Shown here piece after piece: positions 36,079-44,634 of a stretch of 64,000 nucleotides of DNA. The position numbers and the translations under genes were made by a program. The notes under the pieces were generated by a model. That model ran no database searches. It was not told the origin of the DNA and worked only from the letters and a program-made list of their open reading frames with translations. Within the stretch, counting starts at the first letter, position 1, and every line of letters begins with the position of its first letter. This stretch comes from Devosia rhizoryzae (GTDB lineage: Bacteria; Pseudomonadota; Alphaproteobacteria; Rhizobiales; Devosiaceae), in the NCBI RefSeq assembly GCF_016698665.1, contig NZ_CP068046.1, positions 248,001-312,000 on the forward strand, given 5' to 3'.

Positions 36079-36348
36079 ATGACCAACTACAATGCGCCAG
36101 CCGAACTCTATCCTGGACGTCGCCAAAGCTCGCCCCGCGTGGCCCGCTATCAGCGCTTCCCCTCACTTGCAGAAGCGGTCCAGTTCACGGTCGAGGAACT
36201 GCCAGTTGGCGTCCAGGCAAGCTCCCTCATTGAGGCTAGCGAAATTCGCTATAACGGTGACGCTATTCGCAGCCTGTATTTTTCGGAGGACTACCCGCTG
36301 CGTCGTGCGTTCATTCAGAACGTCGATGGCAAAGGCGGGCGTCTATGA
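36079..36348 (+). CDS. Small hypothetical protein
   Basis: 89 residues from the ATG at 36079, with AAGG 8 bases upstream; an in-frame start at 36019 is unlikely. The sequence (YQRFPSLAEAVQFTVEELPV, and AIRSLYFSEDYPLRRAF) looks like a real small conserved protein that I believe is widespread in Rhizobiales, but I know no function. It overlaps the next gene by 4 bases (ATGA), so both are expressed together. It lies in the lower-GC insertion between pgk and gap. Confidence 0.75.
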   Translation: MTNYNAPAELYPGRRQSSPRVARYQRFPSLAEAVQFTVEELPVGVQASSLIEASEIRYNGDAIRSLYFSEDYPLRRAFIQNVDGKGGRL

Positions 36349-36608
36349 GCGCAAAGGTCACGACACGGCAAATTACCTTCAACCATCGCTTTGCCCTAGC
36401 TAACATGCCTGAAGCTCATGCACCGGGGACGTTCGATCTGGTGGTGGAGCAGATCCCGTTAGACGTATCGTGGGAAGCCTATCGTGCCTCTTGCCAGTTG
36501 ATGCTGGTGGACGGTGGGACAACTAGCGCGATTTCGGTCACGATGGCAGAATTGGAAGCCGCCTTGCTGGCGGACAGCCAGCATGACGTCAATTCAGGCT
36601 TGTCCTAG
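36345..36608 (+). CDS. Small hypothetical protein, coupled to the preceding gene
   Basis: 87 residues, acidic, starting within the stop of the upstream ORF (ATGA). The central part, DLVVEQIPLDVSWEAYRASC, suggests a compact alpha/beta fold; no known motif, signal peptide or membrane segment is visible. The tight coupling with the gene before it supports it being real. Function unknown. Confidence 0.7.
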   Translation: MSAKVTTRQITFNHRFALANMPEAHAPGTFDLVVEQIPLDVSWEAYRASCQLMLVDGGTTSAISVTMAELEAALLADSQHDVNSGLS

Positions 36609-36690
36609 AGGCGTGCTGCGCCAACTGCCTCTTCAATCGATTAGTCATAGCTTGAGGGGTCAAGGTTTGCCAGAACACCATAGACGAACA

Positions 36691-36954
36691 ATGGCGATTG
36701 CTGCCGCCAACAAGTATGCCCCTTGGCCTGAGGGATCCGCGTTCACCTACGGCCTAATTGCAATAATCCTGGCCTTCTTGATGCTCGTGATCTTTGGCAT
36801 GTTCTACGATGTCGAGGTGCTAGCTCATCCTGTCGCCATTGGGGCAAGCTTCGTGCCGATTTTTCTGCTAGGCGTGTTGCTATGGCGACGTCGCCGACGC
36901 TTGCATCGCGACGCTTTAGACCATGAGCTCAGCGACAGAAGTAATTACAAGTAG
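36691..36954 (+). CDS. Small membrane protein
   Basis: 87 residues from the ATG at 36691; a longer frame from 36514 runs through the preceding gene in another frame and is rejected. Two transmembrane helices are visible (about 15-36, TYGLIAIILAFLMLVIFGMF, and about 45-63, VAIGASFVPIFLLGVLLW), followed by a basic cluster RRRRRLHR, so both ends probably face the cytoplasm. The ribosome site is weak. Unknown function. Confidence 0.65.
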   Translation: MAIAAANKYAPWPEGSAFTYGLIAIILAFLMLVIFGMFYDVEVLAHPVAIGASFVPIFLLGVLLWRRRRRLHRDALDHELSDRSNYK

Positions 36955-37180
36955 GTTTAACAAGAAAAACTTGTAATTTTATTCGGTGTCCTCTGCCTTC
37001 CCATCACCACTATTACCTGCAATAAGCCTTTATACGCGTTTTCAGCCCAAGTCGGCTGCCTTTGCCGGTTCTTCCGGTCCTTGGCTCTCTGATCCACTTT
37101 GCGAACGTCTATGCTCCCTCTCGCATGTCGCGAAGGGCAACGCTCGCTTTGCTTCGGCTCCGAGCTCAAGGAATATCAAA

Positions 37181-37396
37181 ATGGCCACCATCAACGGCAC
37201 CGTTAAATTCTTCAACGCAACCAAGGGCTTTGGTTTCATTACCCCGGAAAATGGCGGCAAGGACCACTTCGTCCACGTCTCCGCTGTAGAGCGCTCCGGT
37301 GTTTCTGGGCTTTATGAAAACGATAAGGTGACCTACGAGGTCGAAACCGGTCGCGATGGGCGTGAATCTGCAATCAATCTCATGCTGCAGAAATAA
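37181..37396 (+). CDS. cspA: Cold-shock protein (CspA family)
   Basis: 71 residues from the ATG at 37181 (AAGG upstream); longer in-frame starts are rejected because the family begins with a short N-terminus. RNP1 KGFGFITP and RNP2 DHFVHVSAVE are complete, so it binds single-stranded nucleic acids as an RNA chaperone. The 226-base gap upstream leaves room for the long 5' leader typical of these genes. A strong terminator follows. Which stress induces it is not visible. Confidence 0.95.
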   Translation: MATINGTVKFFNATKGFGFITPENGGKDHFVHVSAVERSGVSGLYENDKVTYEVETGRDGRESAINLMLQK

Positions 37397-37434
37397 TTCT
37401 GTAACAGACCGGCGGCCTCTTGGCCGCTTTATGA

Positions 37435-37464
37435 CCCGCCGTCGCGAGCGTCGGCGGGTTTTTT
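37435..37464 (+). terminator. Intrinsic terminator of the cold-shock gene
   Basis: Stem CCCGCCG/CGGCGGG followed by TTTTTTG, about 39 bases after the stop. A second small hairpin GCGGCC-TCTT-GGCCGC precedes it at about 37411-37427. Confidence 0.9.
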
Positions 37465-37641
37465 GTATCTACAAGGAGCGTCCGCTTTGCACGCGGCAGG
37501 AACGGACGACTCGCGCTAGATCAAGTTGTTGAAGGACTCGGGAACGTCAAGCTGGCGTCTACATTGTTGTCCGTCACCGTCCAAGCAAGGCAATCGGTGC
37601 TTGAGAGATGAAACGCGCTACCGCCATAGTGGAGCACGTGC

Positions 37642-37878
37642 ATGCCTCGATACTTTTTTCACGTCAGAGATGGCCAGTATGCACCCGATCTTTCGGGCAC
37701 TCTGTGCGAGAGCGACGAACACGCTCGCTCTGAAGCGATTTTGTGGGCTATCGCGATGATTAGTGAGTTGGGCTCGCAGTTCTTCGACATCCGTGGGTGG
37801 CAGATGCGTGTTGAAGAGGAGGGCGGAAGACAACTCTTCACCCTCTATTTCTCCGGACTGATCGTCGCGGCGGAATGA
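37642..37878 (+). CDS. DUF6894 family protein
   Basis: 78 residues. The opening MPRYFFHVRDGQY is the hallmark of DUF6894, followed by DLSGTLCESDEHARSEAILW and a C-terminal beta strand. The function of the family is unknown. Together with the partial member at 2-232 it shows two unlinked paralogues in this window. It lies in the small-ORF region between pgk and gap. Confidence 0.85.
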   Translation: MPRYFFHVRDGQYAPDLSGTLCESDEHARSEAILWAIAMISELGSQFFDIRGWQMRVEEEGGRQLFTLYFSGLIVAAE

Positions 37879-37929
37879 TCAAATCTTAGCCTCGCATGCA
37901 GTCGCTATCGCGCAGCGAGAGGGATTTAG

Positions 37930-38187
37930 ATGACAGATAGCGAAAAGCTTGGACCCGGCTCGGCCCTTTTGCACCACGATGTGTTGGTGGAAATTACACG
38001 CTTATTTGGCCAAAGCTTTGCTGCCGTATAGACGGTTGATGAGATTGCCTCTTTGCCGATTCCAGTGAACCAAGCATTCGCGATTGCAGAAGCTTGGTGG
38101 ACTGGATTGGGCCTGAAGCGCATTGTCGTTCGAATTGAAGATGAAAATTCTGGGATCCTGTTTGGGGCAGGCTGGCGGAGCCTTTGA
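37930..38187 (+). pseudogene. Small gene interrupted by an in-frame amber codon
   Basis: An ATG at 37930 with AGAGGG just upstream opens 33 codons and then meets TAG at 38029-38031. The same frame continues without another stop for 51 codons to TGA at 38185-38187. The second half reads like normal protein (VDEIASLPIPVNQAFAIAEA, then WWTGLGLKRIVVRIEDE), which suggests an 85-residue gene recently inactivated by one substitution, or readthrough. I do not recognise the family. Confidence 0.6.
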
Positions 38188-38311
38188 CGTAAAGGCAGCT
38201 TTTTGCCGGGATGCTAGGCAGCGCTTGGCTTTAAGAAGATGAGTTGGCTCTTCAGGCTGAGGCATTCTGTTTGCTTTCTACCTTCCTTGCCCCTCGGAAT
38301 GTGTCAGTAGA

Positions 38312-38836
38312 CTAGAGTTGTCGTGCAAACAGCCCCGGATAGTCCGTCACCAATCCATCCGCATCCACCGTCAGCACCGCCTCAAAATCTGCTGATTGGA
38401 AGCGGAAGTGGGTGGGGTCGAGTTTGGTGTAGATCTGTTCGGAGCGCTTGAACTCCAGGGTCGTCGCGTCGATCCAGGCCATGGCGAAGCGGATGGGTTG
38501 GTCAGTCCATTCGGTGCGCCAGATGGGCAGGGAATTGGTCATCGGGGTGGGCCAGATGTCGACGTCGATGCAACCGCGCAGGGCCGGGATGGGTTCGGCG
38601 CGGTCGTCGGACCAGGTGCCGGCGCCGTCGGAAAAGAGTTCGAGCACCTGTCCATCGGCGCGCTCGATGCGGACCGCGCGGGTGTGGGCGTTTTCATCGA
38701 GTTTGAGGCGATAGAAGAGGCCCCAATCGGGGCCGATAATGGTGCCGCGAATGTGGGTGTTGCGGCCATCCACGATGTGGGCGTGTTCTAGGGTTTGAAG
38801 GTCGAGGCCTTGCCAGCGGATGGAGCGGTTGAGCAT
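38312..38836 (-). CDS. Putative glycolipid-binding protein (PF06475-like)
   Basis: 174 residues. The sequence follows the pattern of the PF06475 family (PA1994-like): IVDGRNTHIRGTIIGPDWGL, then GAGTWSD, the core ALRGCIDVDIWPTPMTNSLP, and VLTVDADGLVTDYPGLFARQ at the end. The family adopts a beta-rich lipoprotein-carrier-like fold, and glycolipid binding is only a proposal. No signal peptide or membrane segment is visible, so it is probably cytoplasmic. It seems monocistronic. Confidence 0.85.
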   Translation of the reverse strand: MLNRSIRWQGLDLQTLEHAHIVDGRNTHIRGTIIGPDWGLFYRLKLDENAHTRAVRIERADGQVLELFSDGAGTWSDDRAEPIPALRGCIDVDIWPTPMTNSLPIWRTEWTDQPIRFAMAWIDATTLEFKRSEQIYTKLDPTHFRFQSADFEAVLTVDADGLVTDYPGLFARQL

Positions 38837-38885
38837 GGGGGGTACGGTGGTTGGTTGGGCGCACAGTGACCCAACATTCAGTGGC

Positions 38886-38956
38886 TGTCACCCCGGCGTA
38901 GGCCGGGGCCTAGCTTGAGATCTCGGGATGGGCCCCGGGTCTAGCCCGGGGCGACA
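38886..38956. repeat. Type A intergenic palindrome, copy 2
   Basis: It begins TGTCACCCCGGCGTAGGCC and ends with AGCCCGGGGCGACA, with GAGATCTC at the centre and the same length as the copy at 4475-4545. A few differences (TAG for GAG, GCGACA for GTGACA) show divergence. It lies between the glycolipid-binding gene and gap, next to a type B element. Confidence 0.85.
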
Positions 38957-38984
38957 TCGAGTGTGGGGGAAGTGCGGGGTACCC

Positions 38985-39034
38985 GACCTCTTGGTTCGAG
39001 GCTGCGCTTGCGCTACGCGCCTCACCATGAGGTC
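38985..39034. repeat. Type B intergenic palindrome, copy 2
   Basis: GACCTCTTGGTTCGAGGCTG is mirrored imperfectly by CGCCTCACCATGAGGTC, with GCGCTTGCGC in the centre. It resembles the copy at 24945-24991 (shared TCGAGGCT and CACCTCA/GCCTCA parts). It stands beside a type A copy, so the two families can be adjacent. Confidence 0.65.
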
Positions 39035-39066
39035 TCATGGAGGTGCGCTGCGAGGCCACAAGCAGA

Positions 39067-39088
39067 AAGGGCGCCTTGCGGCGCCCTT
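39067..39088 (-). terminator. Intrinsic terminator of gap
   Basis: Read on the minus strand, a perfect stem AAGGGCGCC-GCAA-GGCGCCCTT follows the stop by 6 bases and ends in TTTCT. It marks the end of the tkt-gap unit before the insertion. Confidence 0.75.
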
Positions 39089-39094
39089 GGATTT

Positions 39095-40102
39095 TTACAG
39101 CGTTGCCGCGAAGGCGACGGTGGTGTCGAGCATGCGGTTGGAGAAACCCCACTCGTTGTCGTACCAGCCCATGATGTTCACGAAATTGCCGTCGAGGACC
39201 TTGGTCTGGTCCAGGAGGATCGTGCAGGAATGGGGGTCGTGGTTGAGGTCGCTCGAGACCAGGGGGTGATGGGTATAGGTCATCACGCCCTTGAGCTTGC
39301 CATCGGCGGCGGCGATCAGGGCGTCGTTGACTTCCTGCGGGGTAATGCTGCGCTTGGCGACGAATTTGAGATCGACGAGCGAGACGTTGGGGGTCGGCAC
39401 GCGGATCGAGATGCCGTCGAGCTTGCCCTTGAGTTCGGGCAGAACGAGGCCGATGGCCTTGGCCGCGCCGGTCGAGGTCGGGATCTGGCTGAGGGCTGCG
39501 GCACGGCCGCGGTAAAGATCCTTGTGCATGGTGTCGAGCGTCGGCTGGTCACCGGTATAGGAATGGATGGTGGTCATCATTCCCTTTTCGATGCCGACGA
39601 GCTCGTTCATGACCATGGCCATGGGGGCAAGGCAATTGGTGGTGCAGGAGCCGTTGGAGATGACGATGTCATCCTTGCCCAGCGTGGCATGGTTGATGCC
39701 GTAGACGATGGTCTTGTCGGCGCCATCGGCGGGAGCGGAAACCACGACCTTCTTGGCGCCGGCCTGAAGGTGCGCCGAGGCCTTTTCCTTGGAGGTAAAG
39801 ATGCCGGTGCATTCGAGGACGATATCGACGCCCATCTGGGCATGCGGCAGCTCGGCCGGGTTCTTGACGGCGGTGACTTTAATGGTCTGGCCGTGGGTCT
39901 TGATCACGTCGCCTTCGACCACGACCTCGAACGGGAAGCGGCCGTGCACGCTGTCATAGCGCAGCAGGTGGGCATTGGTTTCGACCGGGCCAAGATCGTT
40001 GACGGCCACGACTTCGATGTCGGTGCGGCCGGACTCGACGATGGCGCGCAGGATGTTGCGACCGATGCGGCCAAAGCCGTTGATGGCGACGCGAACTGCC
40101 AT
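39095..40102 (-). CDS. gap: Type I glyceraldehyde-3-phosphate dehydrogenase
   Basis: 335 residues. NAD-binding [10 protein letters not shown], then VVAVNDLG (NAD-type selectivity aspartate), and the catalytic nucleophile C153 in [12 protein letters not shown]. The phosphate-site sequence [18 protein letters not shown] is present. It oxidises GAP to 1,3-bisphosphoglycerate, feeding pgk. It lies 49 bases downstream of tkt in the same direction, a common alphaproteobacterial tkt-gap arrangement. Confidence 0.97.
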   Translation of the reverse strand: MAVRVAINGFGRIGRNILRAIVESGRTDIEVVAVNDLGPVETNAHLLRYDSVHGRFPFEVVVEGDVIKTHGQTIKVTAVKNPAELPHAQMGVDIVLECTGIFTSKEKASAHLQAGAKKVVVSAPADGADKTIVYGINHATLGKDDIVISNGSCTTNCLAPMAMVMNELVGIEKGMMTTIHSYTGDQPTLDTMHKDLYRGRAAALSQIPTSTGAAKAIGLVLPELKGKLDGISIRVPTPNVSLVDLKFVAKRSITPQEVNDALIAAADGKLKGVMTYTHHPLVSSDLNHDPHSCTILLDQTKVLDGNFVNIMGWYDNEWGFSNRMLDTTVAFAATL

Positions 40103-40151
40103 GGTTATTCGCTCCTAGAAGGGGAGGGGGGAAAGGGGAGGCAGCGGTCTC

Positions 40152-42125
40152 TTACAACTGCGCGGTGACAGCTTCAACAACGGCCTTGGGCGTAATACCA
40201 AAGTGTTCGTAAAGCGCATCGATCGGGCCGGAAGCGCCAAAGGAATGCATGCCCACAAAGCGGCCTCGATCGCCCAGGAGCTTGTTCCAGCTCATCTCGA
40301 TGCCGGCTTCCACCGCAACGCGAGCCTTGGCGGAGCCGAGCACTTCGGCCCGGTAGCTGTCGGACTGCTTGGCGAAAAGCTCCATGGAGGGCACGGAAAC
40401 GACGCGGGCGGAGATGCCCTGTGCGCTGAGCTGCTTTTGAGCTTCGACGGCGATGGCGACTTCCGAGCCGGTGGCAAAGATCACGGCGTCGGCGTCGGCG
40501 GGGCCAAGGAGGGTATAGGCGCCCTTGGCGGATTTGTTTTCATCCGAAAATTCGGTGCGGACGGCGGGCAGGTTCTGGCGCGACAGGGCAAGGATGGCGG
40601 GGTGCTGGGCTTGCATTGCCAGTTCCCAGCACTCGGCGGTTTCCATGGCGTCGGCCGGACGGAAGACCAGAAGATTGGGAATGGCGCGGAGGGCCGTGAG
40701 GTGTTCGACCGGCTGGTGGGTCGGGCCGTCTTCGCCGAGACCGATGGAATCGTGGGTCATGACATAGATGACGCGCTGTTCCATGAGCGCCGAAAGGCGG
40801 ATGGCGGGGCGGGCATAGTCGGTGAAGACCATGAAGGTGCCGCCATAGGGGATGAGGCCGCCATGGAGCGCGACGCCGTTCATGGCCGCGCCCATTTCGT
40901 GCTCGCGAATGCCGTACATCATGTAGCGGCCGAGGCGATTATCGGCCTGGAAGGGCAGCGTTTCGGGCGTGTTGGTGAGGTTGGAATGGGTGAGGTCGGC
41001 GGAACCGGCGAGGGTTTCGGGCAAGGCCTTGTTGATGACTTCGAGCGCCATCTGCGAGGCCTTGCGGCTGGCGACCTTGGGCTTGTCCTCGGCCAGCTTG
41101 CGCTTGTAGTCGTTCATCGCCTGGGTGAAATCGGCCGGGAGCTTGCCGGACATGCGGCGGGTGAATTCGTCCTTCTTGCCATTGGCCTGGAGGCGGGCTT
41201 CCCATTCGCCGCGCAGGTTCTGCGAGCGGGTGCCGGCAGCGCGCCAGGTGTCGAGAATGGCCGACGGGATTTCAAAGGCGGGGTAGGTGATACCGAGCGC
41301 GGCCTTGGCACCGGCGAGTTCCTCGCCGCCGAGCGGAGCGCCGTGGACCTTTTCGGTGCCGGCCTTCTTGGGCGCGCCGAAACCGATCGTGGTCTTGGCG
41401 GCGATCAGGGTCGGCTTGTCGGTCGAGGCCTTGGCGTCGTTGAGCGCCTTTTCGATGGCGTCCTGGTCATGGCCGTCGATCTCGATCGTGTTCCAGCCGA
41501 CGGCCTTGAAGCGGGCGATCTGGTCGGTCGAGTCGGCATTGGAGACCTTGCCGTCGATGGTGATGTTGTTGTTGTCCCAGATGACGATCAGCTTGTTGAG
41601 CTTGAGGTGGCCGGCAAGGGAGATGGCTTCCTGAGAGATGCCTTCCATGAGACAGCCGTCGCCGGCCAGCACATAGGTGTGGTGATCGACGATGTCGGCG
41701 CCGAATTCCGCGGCGAGCTTGGCTTCGGCGACGGCAAAACCCACCGAGTTGGCGAGGCCCTGACCGAGCGGGCCGGTGGTGGTTTCGATGCCGGTGGCGT
41801 GGCCGAATTCGGGGTGGCCGGCGGTCTTGGAGCCGATCTGGCGGAAGTTCTTGACCTGGTCGATGGTCATGTCCTCGTAGCCGAGGAGATAAAGCGAGGA
41901 ATAAAGCAGCATCGAGCCGTGGCCGGCCGAGAGAATGAAGCGGTCGCGATCGGCCCAGTGGGGGTTCGCGGGATCGAACTTCATGACCTTGGTGAAGAGC
42001 ACGGTCGCGATATCGGCGCAGCCCATGGGCAGGCCGGGGTGACCGGAATTGGCCTTTTCGACCGCGTCCATGGAAAGGGACCGGATGGCATTGGCCAGGT
42101 CATTCTGCTGGGCGGTGTTGGTCAT
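40152..42125 (-). CDS. tkt: Transketolase
   Basis: 657 residues. Thiamine-diphosphate enzyme moving two-carbon units in the pentose phosphate pathway. Motifs include [31 protein letters not shown] and the TPP site [13 protein letters not shown] with [10 protein letters not shown] further on; the pyrimidine-domain signature is [20 protein letters not shown]. It is the first gene of the tkt-gap unit. The gap to the divergent DUF4164 gene (236 bases) should hold the promoters. Confidence 0.97.
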   Translation of the reverse strand: MTNTAQQNDLANAIRSLSMDAVEKANSGHPGLPMGCADIATVLFTKVMKFDPANPHWADRDRFILSAGHGSMLLYSSLYLLGYEDMTIDQVKNFRQIGSKTAGHPEFGHATGIETTTGPLGQGLANSVGFAVAEAKLAAEFGADIVDHHTYVLAGDGCLMEGISQEAISLAGHLKLNKLIVIWDNNNITIDGKVSNADSTDQIARFKAVGWNTIEIDGHDQDAIEKALNDAKASTDKPTLIAAKTTIGFGAPKKAGTEKVHGAPLGGEELAGAKAALGITYPAFEIPSAILDTWRAAGTRSQNLRGEWEARLQANGKKDEFTRRMSGKLPADFTQAMNDYKRKLAEDKPKVASRKASQMALEVINKALPETLAGSADLTHSNLTNTPETLPFQADNRLGRYMMYGIREHEMGAAMNGVALHGGLIPYGGTFMVFTDYARPAIRLSALMEQRVIYVMTHDSIGLGEDGPTHQPVEHLTALRAIPNLLVFRPADAMETAECWELAMQAQHPAILALSRQNLPAVRTEFSDENKSAKGAYTLLGPADADAVIFATGSEVAIAVEAQKQLSAQGISARVVSVPSMELFAKQSDSYRAEVLGSAKARVAVEAGIEMSWNKLLGDRGRFVGMHSFGASGPIDALYEHFGITPKAVVEAVTAQL

Positions 42126-42361
42126 GGGCGGCCACTCTTTCTCAGGCTGAAAACGTGAGGAGTTGCCGGCTCGCGGCCTCCTCCCAAAGGCGGGTTACGG
42201 CATAACAGGTTCGGATTGCCTGTCAATCACGGCAAGCCTGCAAGCGGTACGGCGGGAGCCCGATTTCCGGGGCTTGCCCGCCGGATGCGGTTGCATTGGC
42301 GGGACGGCTGGGGCAGGCTTGCACCGCTTCATATCGAAGCATCTTGAGGGCAGTAGTGGCC

Positions 42362-42652
42362 ATGAGTGAGACGGAACATGAAGACGCACTGGGCGCCGCC
42401 TCTGCCCGGTTCGACCGGGCGATAGCGCGGCTCGATACGAGCCTGCGGGAGCTTGCGGCACGTCAGGCGCGGCACCAGCGCATCGAGGTCGACACGCAGC
42501 GGCTGATCCATGAACGGTCGCGCCTTGCCACCGAGCTCGACAAGACCGCAGCGCGCGCTAAGCGGCTGGACGACAGCGCGCATGAAGTGTCGCGCCGGCT
42601 GGTGGAAGCCATGGAAACCGTGCGTTCGGTGTTGCAGAAGGCGGAGAATTAA
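42362..42652 (+). CDS. DUF4164 coiled-coil protein
   Basis: 96 residues from the ATG at 42362; an upstream in-frame start at 42296 adds 22 unlikely residues. It is almost entirely coiled coil (ASARFDRAIARLDTSLRELA, then RSRLATELDKTAARAKRLDD). Small proteins of this type sit directly before zapA in many alphaproteobacteria and may help division-ring assembly, but this is inference from position. It meets zapA directly (TAAGTG). Confidence 0.85.
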   Translation: MSETEHEDALGAASARFDRAIARLDTSLRELAARQARHQRIEVDTQRLIHERSRLATELDKTAARAKRLDDSAHEVSRRLVEAMETVRSVLQKAEN

Positions 42653-43024
42653 GTGCCCGAGGTCAATGTCGAGATCAATGGACGTAAATATCGCATGGCC
42701 TGCGAGGAGGGGCAGCAGGGTCACCTAATCGGGCTGGCCAAGCGGTTCAACGAACAGGTCGAGGGGCTGAAGGGAGCGGTCGGCGAGATCGGCGATAACC
42801 GGCTGACGGTGATGGCGGGCATTGCCGTGGTGGACGATCTTGCAGCAGCCGAGCGGCGGATCGCGGAGCTCGAAGCGCATGTGGCAGAGCTGACCCAGGC
42901 GGGGCAGGAGATTGCGGCGGAGCTGGAAAGCACCGAGGTGGCCTTTGCCAAGAAGCTCAATGACGCGGCAAAGGTGCTGGACAGCGTGGCGGAGACTTTG
43001 GATCAAACATCGCCGCTGCCGTGA
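42653..43024 (+). CDS. zapA: Cell division protein ZapA
   Basis: 123 residues from GTG at 42653, directly after the DUF4164 stop. The N-terminal globular domain EVNVEINGRKYRMACEEGQQ with HLIGLAKRFNEQVEGLK is typical of ZapA, followed by a long C-terminal coiled coil (about 65-115) that makes the dimer/tetramer. ZapA cross-links FtsZ filaments. In related bacteria the 6S RNA and 5-FCL gene follow directly; here a parDE pair and a lytic transglycosylase gene lie between. Confidence 0.92.
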   Translation: MPEVNVEINGRKYRMACEEGQQGHLIGLAKRFNEQVEGLKGAVGEIGDNRLTVMAGIAVVDDLAAAERRIAELEAHVAELTQAGQEIAAELESTEVAFAKKLNDAAKVLDSVAETLDQTSPLP

Positions 43025-43038
43025 TTGGCAAAGATTGG

Positions 43039-43057
43039 CAAAGTATGCCATACTTTG
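43039..43057. promoter_or_regulatory. Putative ParD operator
   Basis: A perfect inverted repeat CAAAGTAT-GCC-ATACTTTG lies 18 bases upstream of parD. It is preceded by a tandem direct repeat GATTGGCAAA (43023-43032 and 43033-43042), which overlaps its left arm. Its location just ahead of a strong AGGAGG site suits an autorepressed antitoxin promoter. Confidence 0.7.
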
Positions 43058-43074
43058 GGTTCCAGGAGGTCCCG

Positions 43075-43338
43075 ATGGCGACGATGAACATTTCTCTTCC
43101 CGATGCGATGAAGACCTGGGTTGAAGAGCAGGTGGCGACAGGAAGGTACGCGAACGCGAGCGACTATGTCCGCGACATGCTTCGGCGGGACCAAGAGCTG
43201 GCCAGTCGGCGGGCACGATTCGACCAACTGGTTCAGGAGGGGCTCGATAGCGGCGTCGTAGAAACGACACGCGAGGAACTGCTGGAGCGCATGAGGCGCA
43301 TAGCTGCGGAAGCGGCAGGCTTGAAGCACTCCGCATAG
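43075..43338 (+). CDS. parD: ParD-like antitoxin (type II)
   Basis: 87 residues from the ATG at 43075 with AGGAGG 5 bases upstream. The ribbon-helix-helix N-terminus MATMNISLPDAMKTWVEEQV with YANASDYVRDMLRRD is typical of ParD, which binds its own promoter and neutralises ParE through the C-terminal helix (about 50-87). The palindrome at 43039-43057 is the likely operator. It precedes parE by 3 bases. Confidence 0.93.
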   Translation: MATMNISLPDAMKTWVEEQVATGRYANASDYVRDMLRRDQELASRRARFDQLVQEGLDSGVVETTREELLERMRRIAAEAAGLKHSA

Positions 43339-43341
43339 GTC

Positions 43342-43632
43342 ATGTGGAAGCTGTCGGCTGCCACCATATCGGATCTTGAGGTCATGGCGAAATGGGGCGG
43401 TGCGGCCTTCGGCCTACGCGTCGCAGAAGATTACCAGCTGCATGTGCTGGACCTCTTCGACGACCTGGCTGCCCATCCAGAAATGGGCGTTGAACGGTTT
43501 GTTGCCGGCCAGATGATCAGGCTTATGCCGTGTCGATCGCACCATGTCATTTACCGGATCGACAATGGTGATGTGATCATTGTGCGCGTACTTCATCACT
43601 TGCAGAGCCTGCCGGATAAGCTCTTGTTCTAA
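43342..43632 (+). CDS. parE: ParE-like toxin (RelE/ParE superfamily)
   Basis: 96 residues, starting 3 bases after parD. The fold elements of ParE are visible: AATISDLEVMAKWGGAAFGL, helices with YQLHVLDLFDDLAAHPEMG, then the characteristic end HHVIYRIDNGDVIIVRVLHH. ParE toxins of this group poison DNA gyrase, while RelE-like members cleave mRNA; which one applies cannot be told. The intact pair suggests an active module. It is convergent with the transglycosylase gene (6-base gap). Confidence 0.92.
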   Translation: MWKLSAATISDLEVMAKWGGAAFGLRVAEDYQLHVLDLFDDLAAHPEMGVERFVAGQMIRLMPCRSHHVIYRIDNGDVIIVRVLHHLQSLPDKLLF

Positions 43633-43638
43633 GCGTAC

Positions 43639-44538
43639 TCAGCTTCCATTGCGCTGGACGATGCAGCTGCCGCCGGCGTCGAGAAGCTTGTTGCAGAAGG
43701 ATTGGGCTTCGTTGCGGGTGGGAAAGCCGATTTGGGCGGAATAGCGCAGGCGGGTTCCCATGCTGAGGTTGCGGACGGTGACCAGGAGCAGCGGGTGGTC
43801 GGCGAAAACATCCGAGTGCCGCGATTGCGCGCGGGTGAAGGCGCTGCGGGCAATGTCTTGCGAAAAATTCTGGGCGATCAGCACGCCCCAGGGTTGCCAC
43901 GCGCCGGGTTCAGGTCCGAATTCGGGCATGGGTGCGGCGCTGGCCATGTCGATGCAGGCTTCGGCAAAAGGCTTTTCTTTCGAGAGTGTGTAGTCGGCTT
44001 CGGCAACCGTGCCGCCAGTCCAGCCATCGACCGGGCGGCCGGTAATGATCGAGACATAGGCGCGGGTTTCTCCGGCAAGGCCGCCCGTGCCGGCGAGGTA
44101 GCGGCTGACCTTGCCCTCGCCGCCGTTATAGGCTGCGGCGGCAAGGCCGAGATTGCCGTATTTGAGCTCCAGCGCCCGCAGGTATTCGGCCGACCGTTCG
44201 AGGGCTTCGGCGGGATCGAAGGGGTTGCGCAGTGCGCGCAGAGCCGCGGTGCCGGGCATGAACTGGGCGATGCCCTGTGCGCCTGCGGGGCTGATGGCTG
44301 CTGGATCGAAGCGGCTTTCCTGCCAGATCAGACGGGCAAAATAGTCGGGCGGAAGGCTATAATGGGAAGCGTAGCGCTCGATGGCAGCGCAGGTATCGGC
44401 GAGATAGCTGCCTTCGGCGATACAGACTGATGTGCCGTCCAGGTCATGACAGTATTTCCGCTCTTCCTCGGCGGCGGAGAGGGGCGCGACGATCAGCAGA
44501 GGCAGGGCCAGAAGGGCTGTGAGAAAGCGCAACATCAT
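43639..44538 (-). CDS. Secreted lytic transglycosylase with SLT domain
   Basis: 299 residues. The signal peptide (about 1-22) is LTALLALPLLIVAPLSAAE. The SLT domain (about 50-165) has catalytic E74 in IWQESRFDP, then SPAGAQGIAQFMPGTA and LAAAAYNGGEGKVSRYL, as in soluble lytic transglycosylases that cleave the glycan strand of peptidoglycan. The C-terminal ~80 residues (LLVTVRNLSMGTRLRYSAQI) resemble a SPOR-like domain, which would target denuded septal glycans. It reads leftwards between parE and the 6S RNA. Confidence 0.9.
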   Translation of the reverse strand: MMLRFLTALLALPLLIVAPLSAAEEERKYCHDLDGTSVCIAEGSYLADTCAAIERYASHYSLPPDYFARLIWQESRFDPAAISPAGAQGIAQFMPGTAALRALRNPFDPAEALERSAEYLRALELKYGNLGLAAAAYNGGEGKVSRYLAGTGGLAGETRAYVSIITGRPVDGWTGGTVAEADYTLSKEKPFAEACIDMASAAPMPEFGPEPGAWQPWGVLIAQNFSQDIARSAFTRAQSRHSDVFADHPLLLVTVRNLSMGTRLRYSAQIGFPTRNEAQSFCNKLLDAGGSCIVQRNGS

Positions 44539-44600
44539 GGCGCATCCTAGCTGACCGGCGGCTTACGGAAAACATCACACATGAAGTGATCGAGCGGTCT

Positions 44601-44628
44601 TTGCAGGCGGCTTCGAACAGCCTATATC
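44601..44628 (+). promoter_or_regulatory. Putative sigma70-type promoter of the 6S RNA gene
   Basis: TTGCAG and TATATC are spaced by 16 bases, and the first base of the RNA (about 44635) lies 7 bases beyond the -10 hexamer. The spacing is near ideal, and the hexamers match TTGACA/TATAAT at four and five of six positions. Confidence 0.65.
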
Positions 44629-44634
44629 TTGCGT

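Noticed and set aside
38002..38265. Minus-strand open frame overlapping the interrupted small gene
   Set aside because: It has no ribosome site and no protein-like pattern; the plus-strand frame has both.
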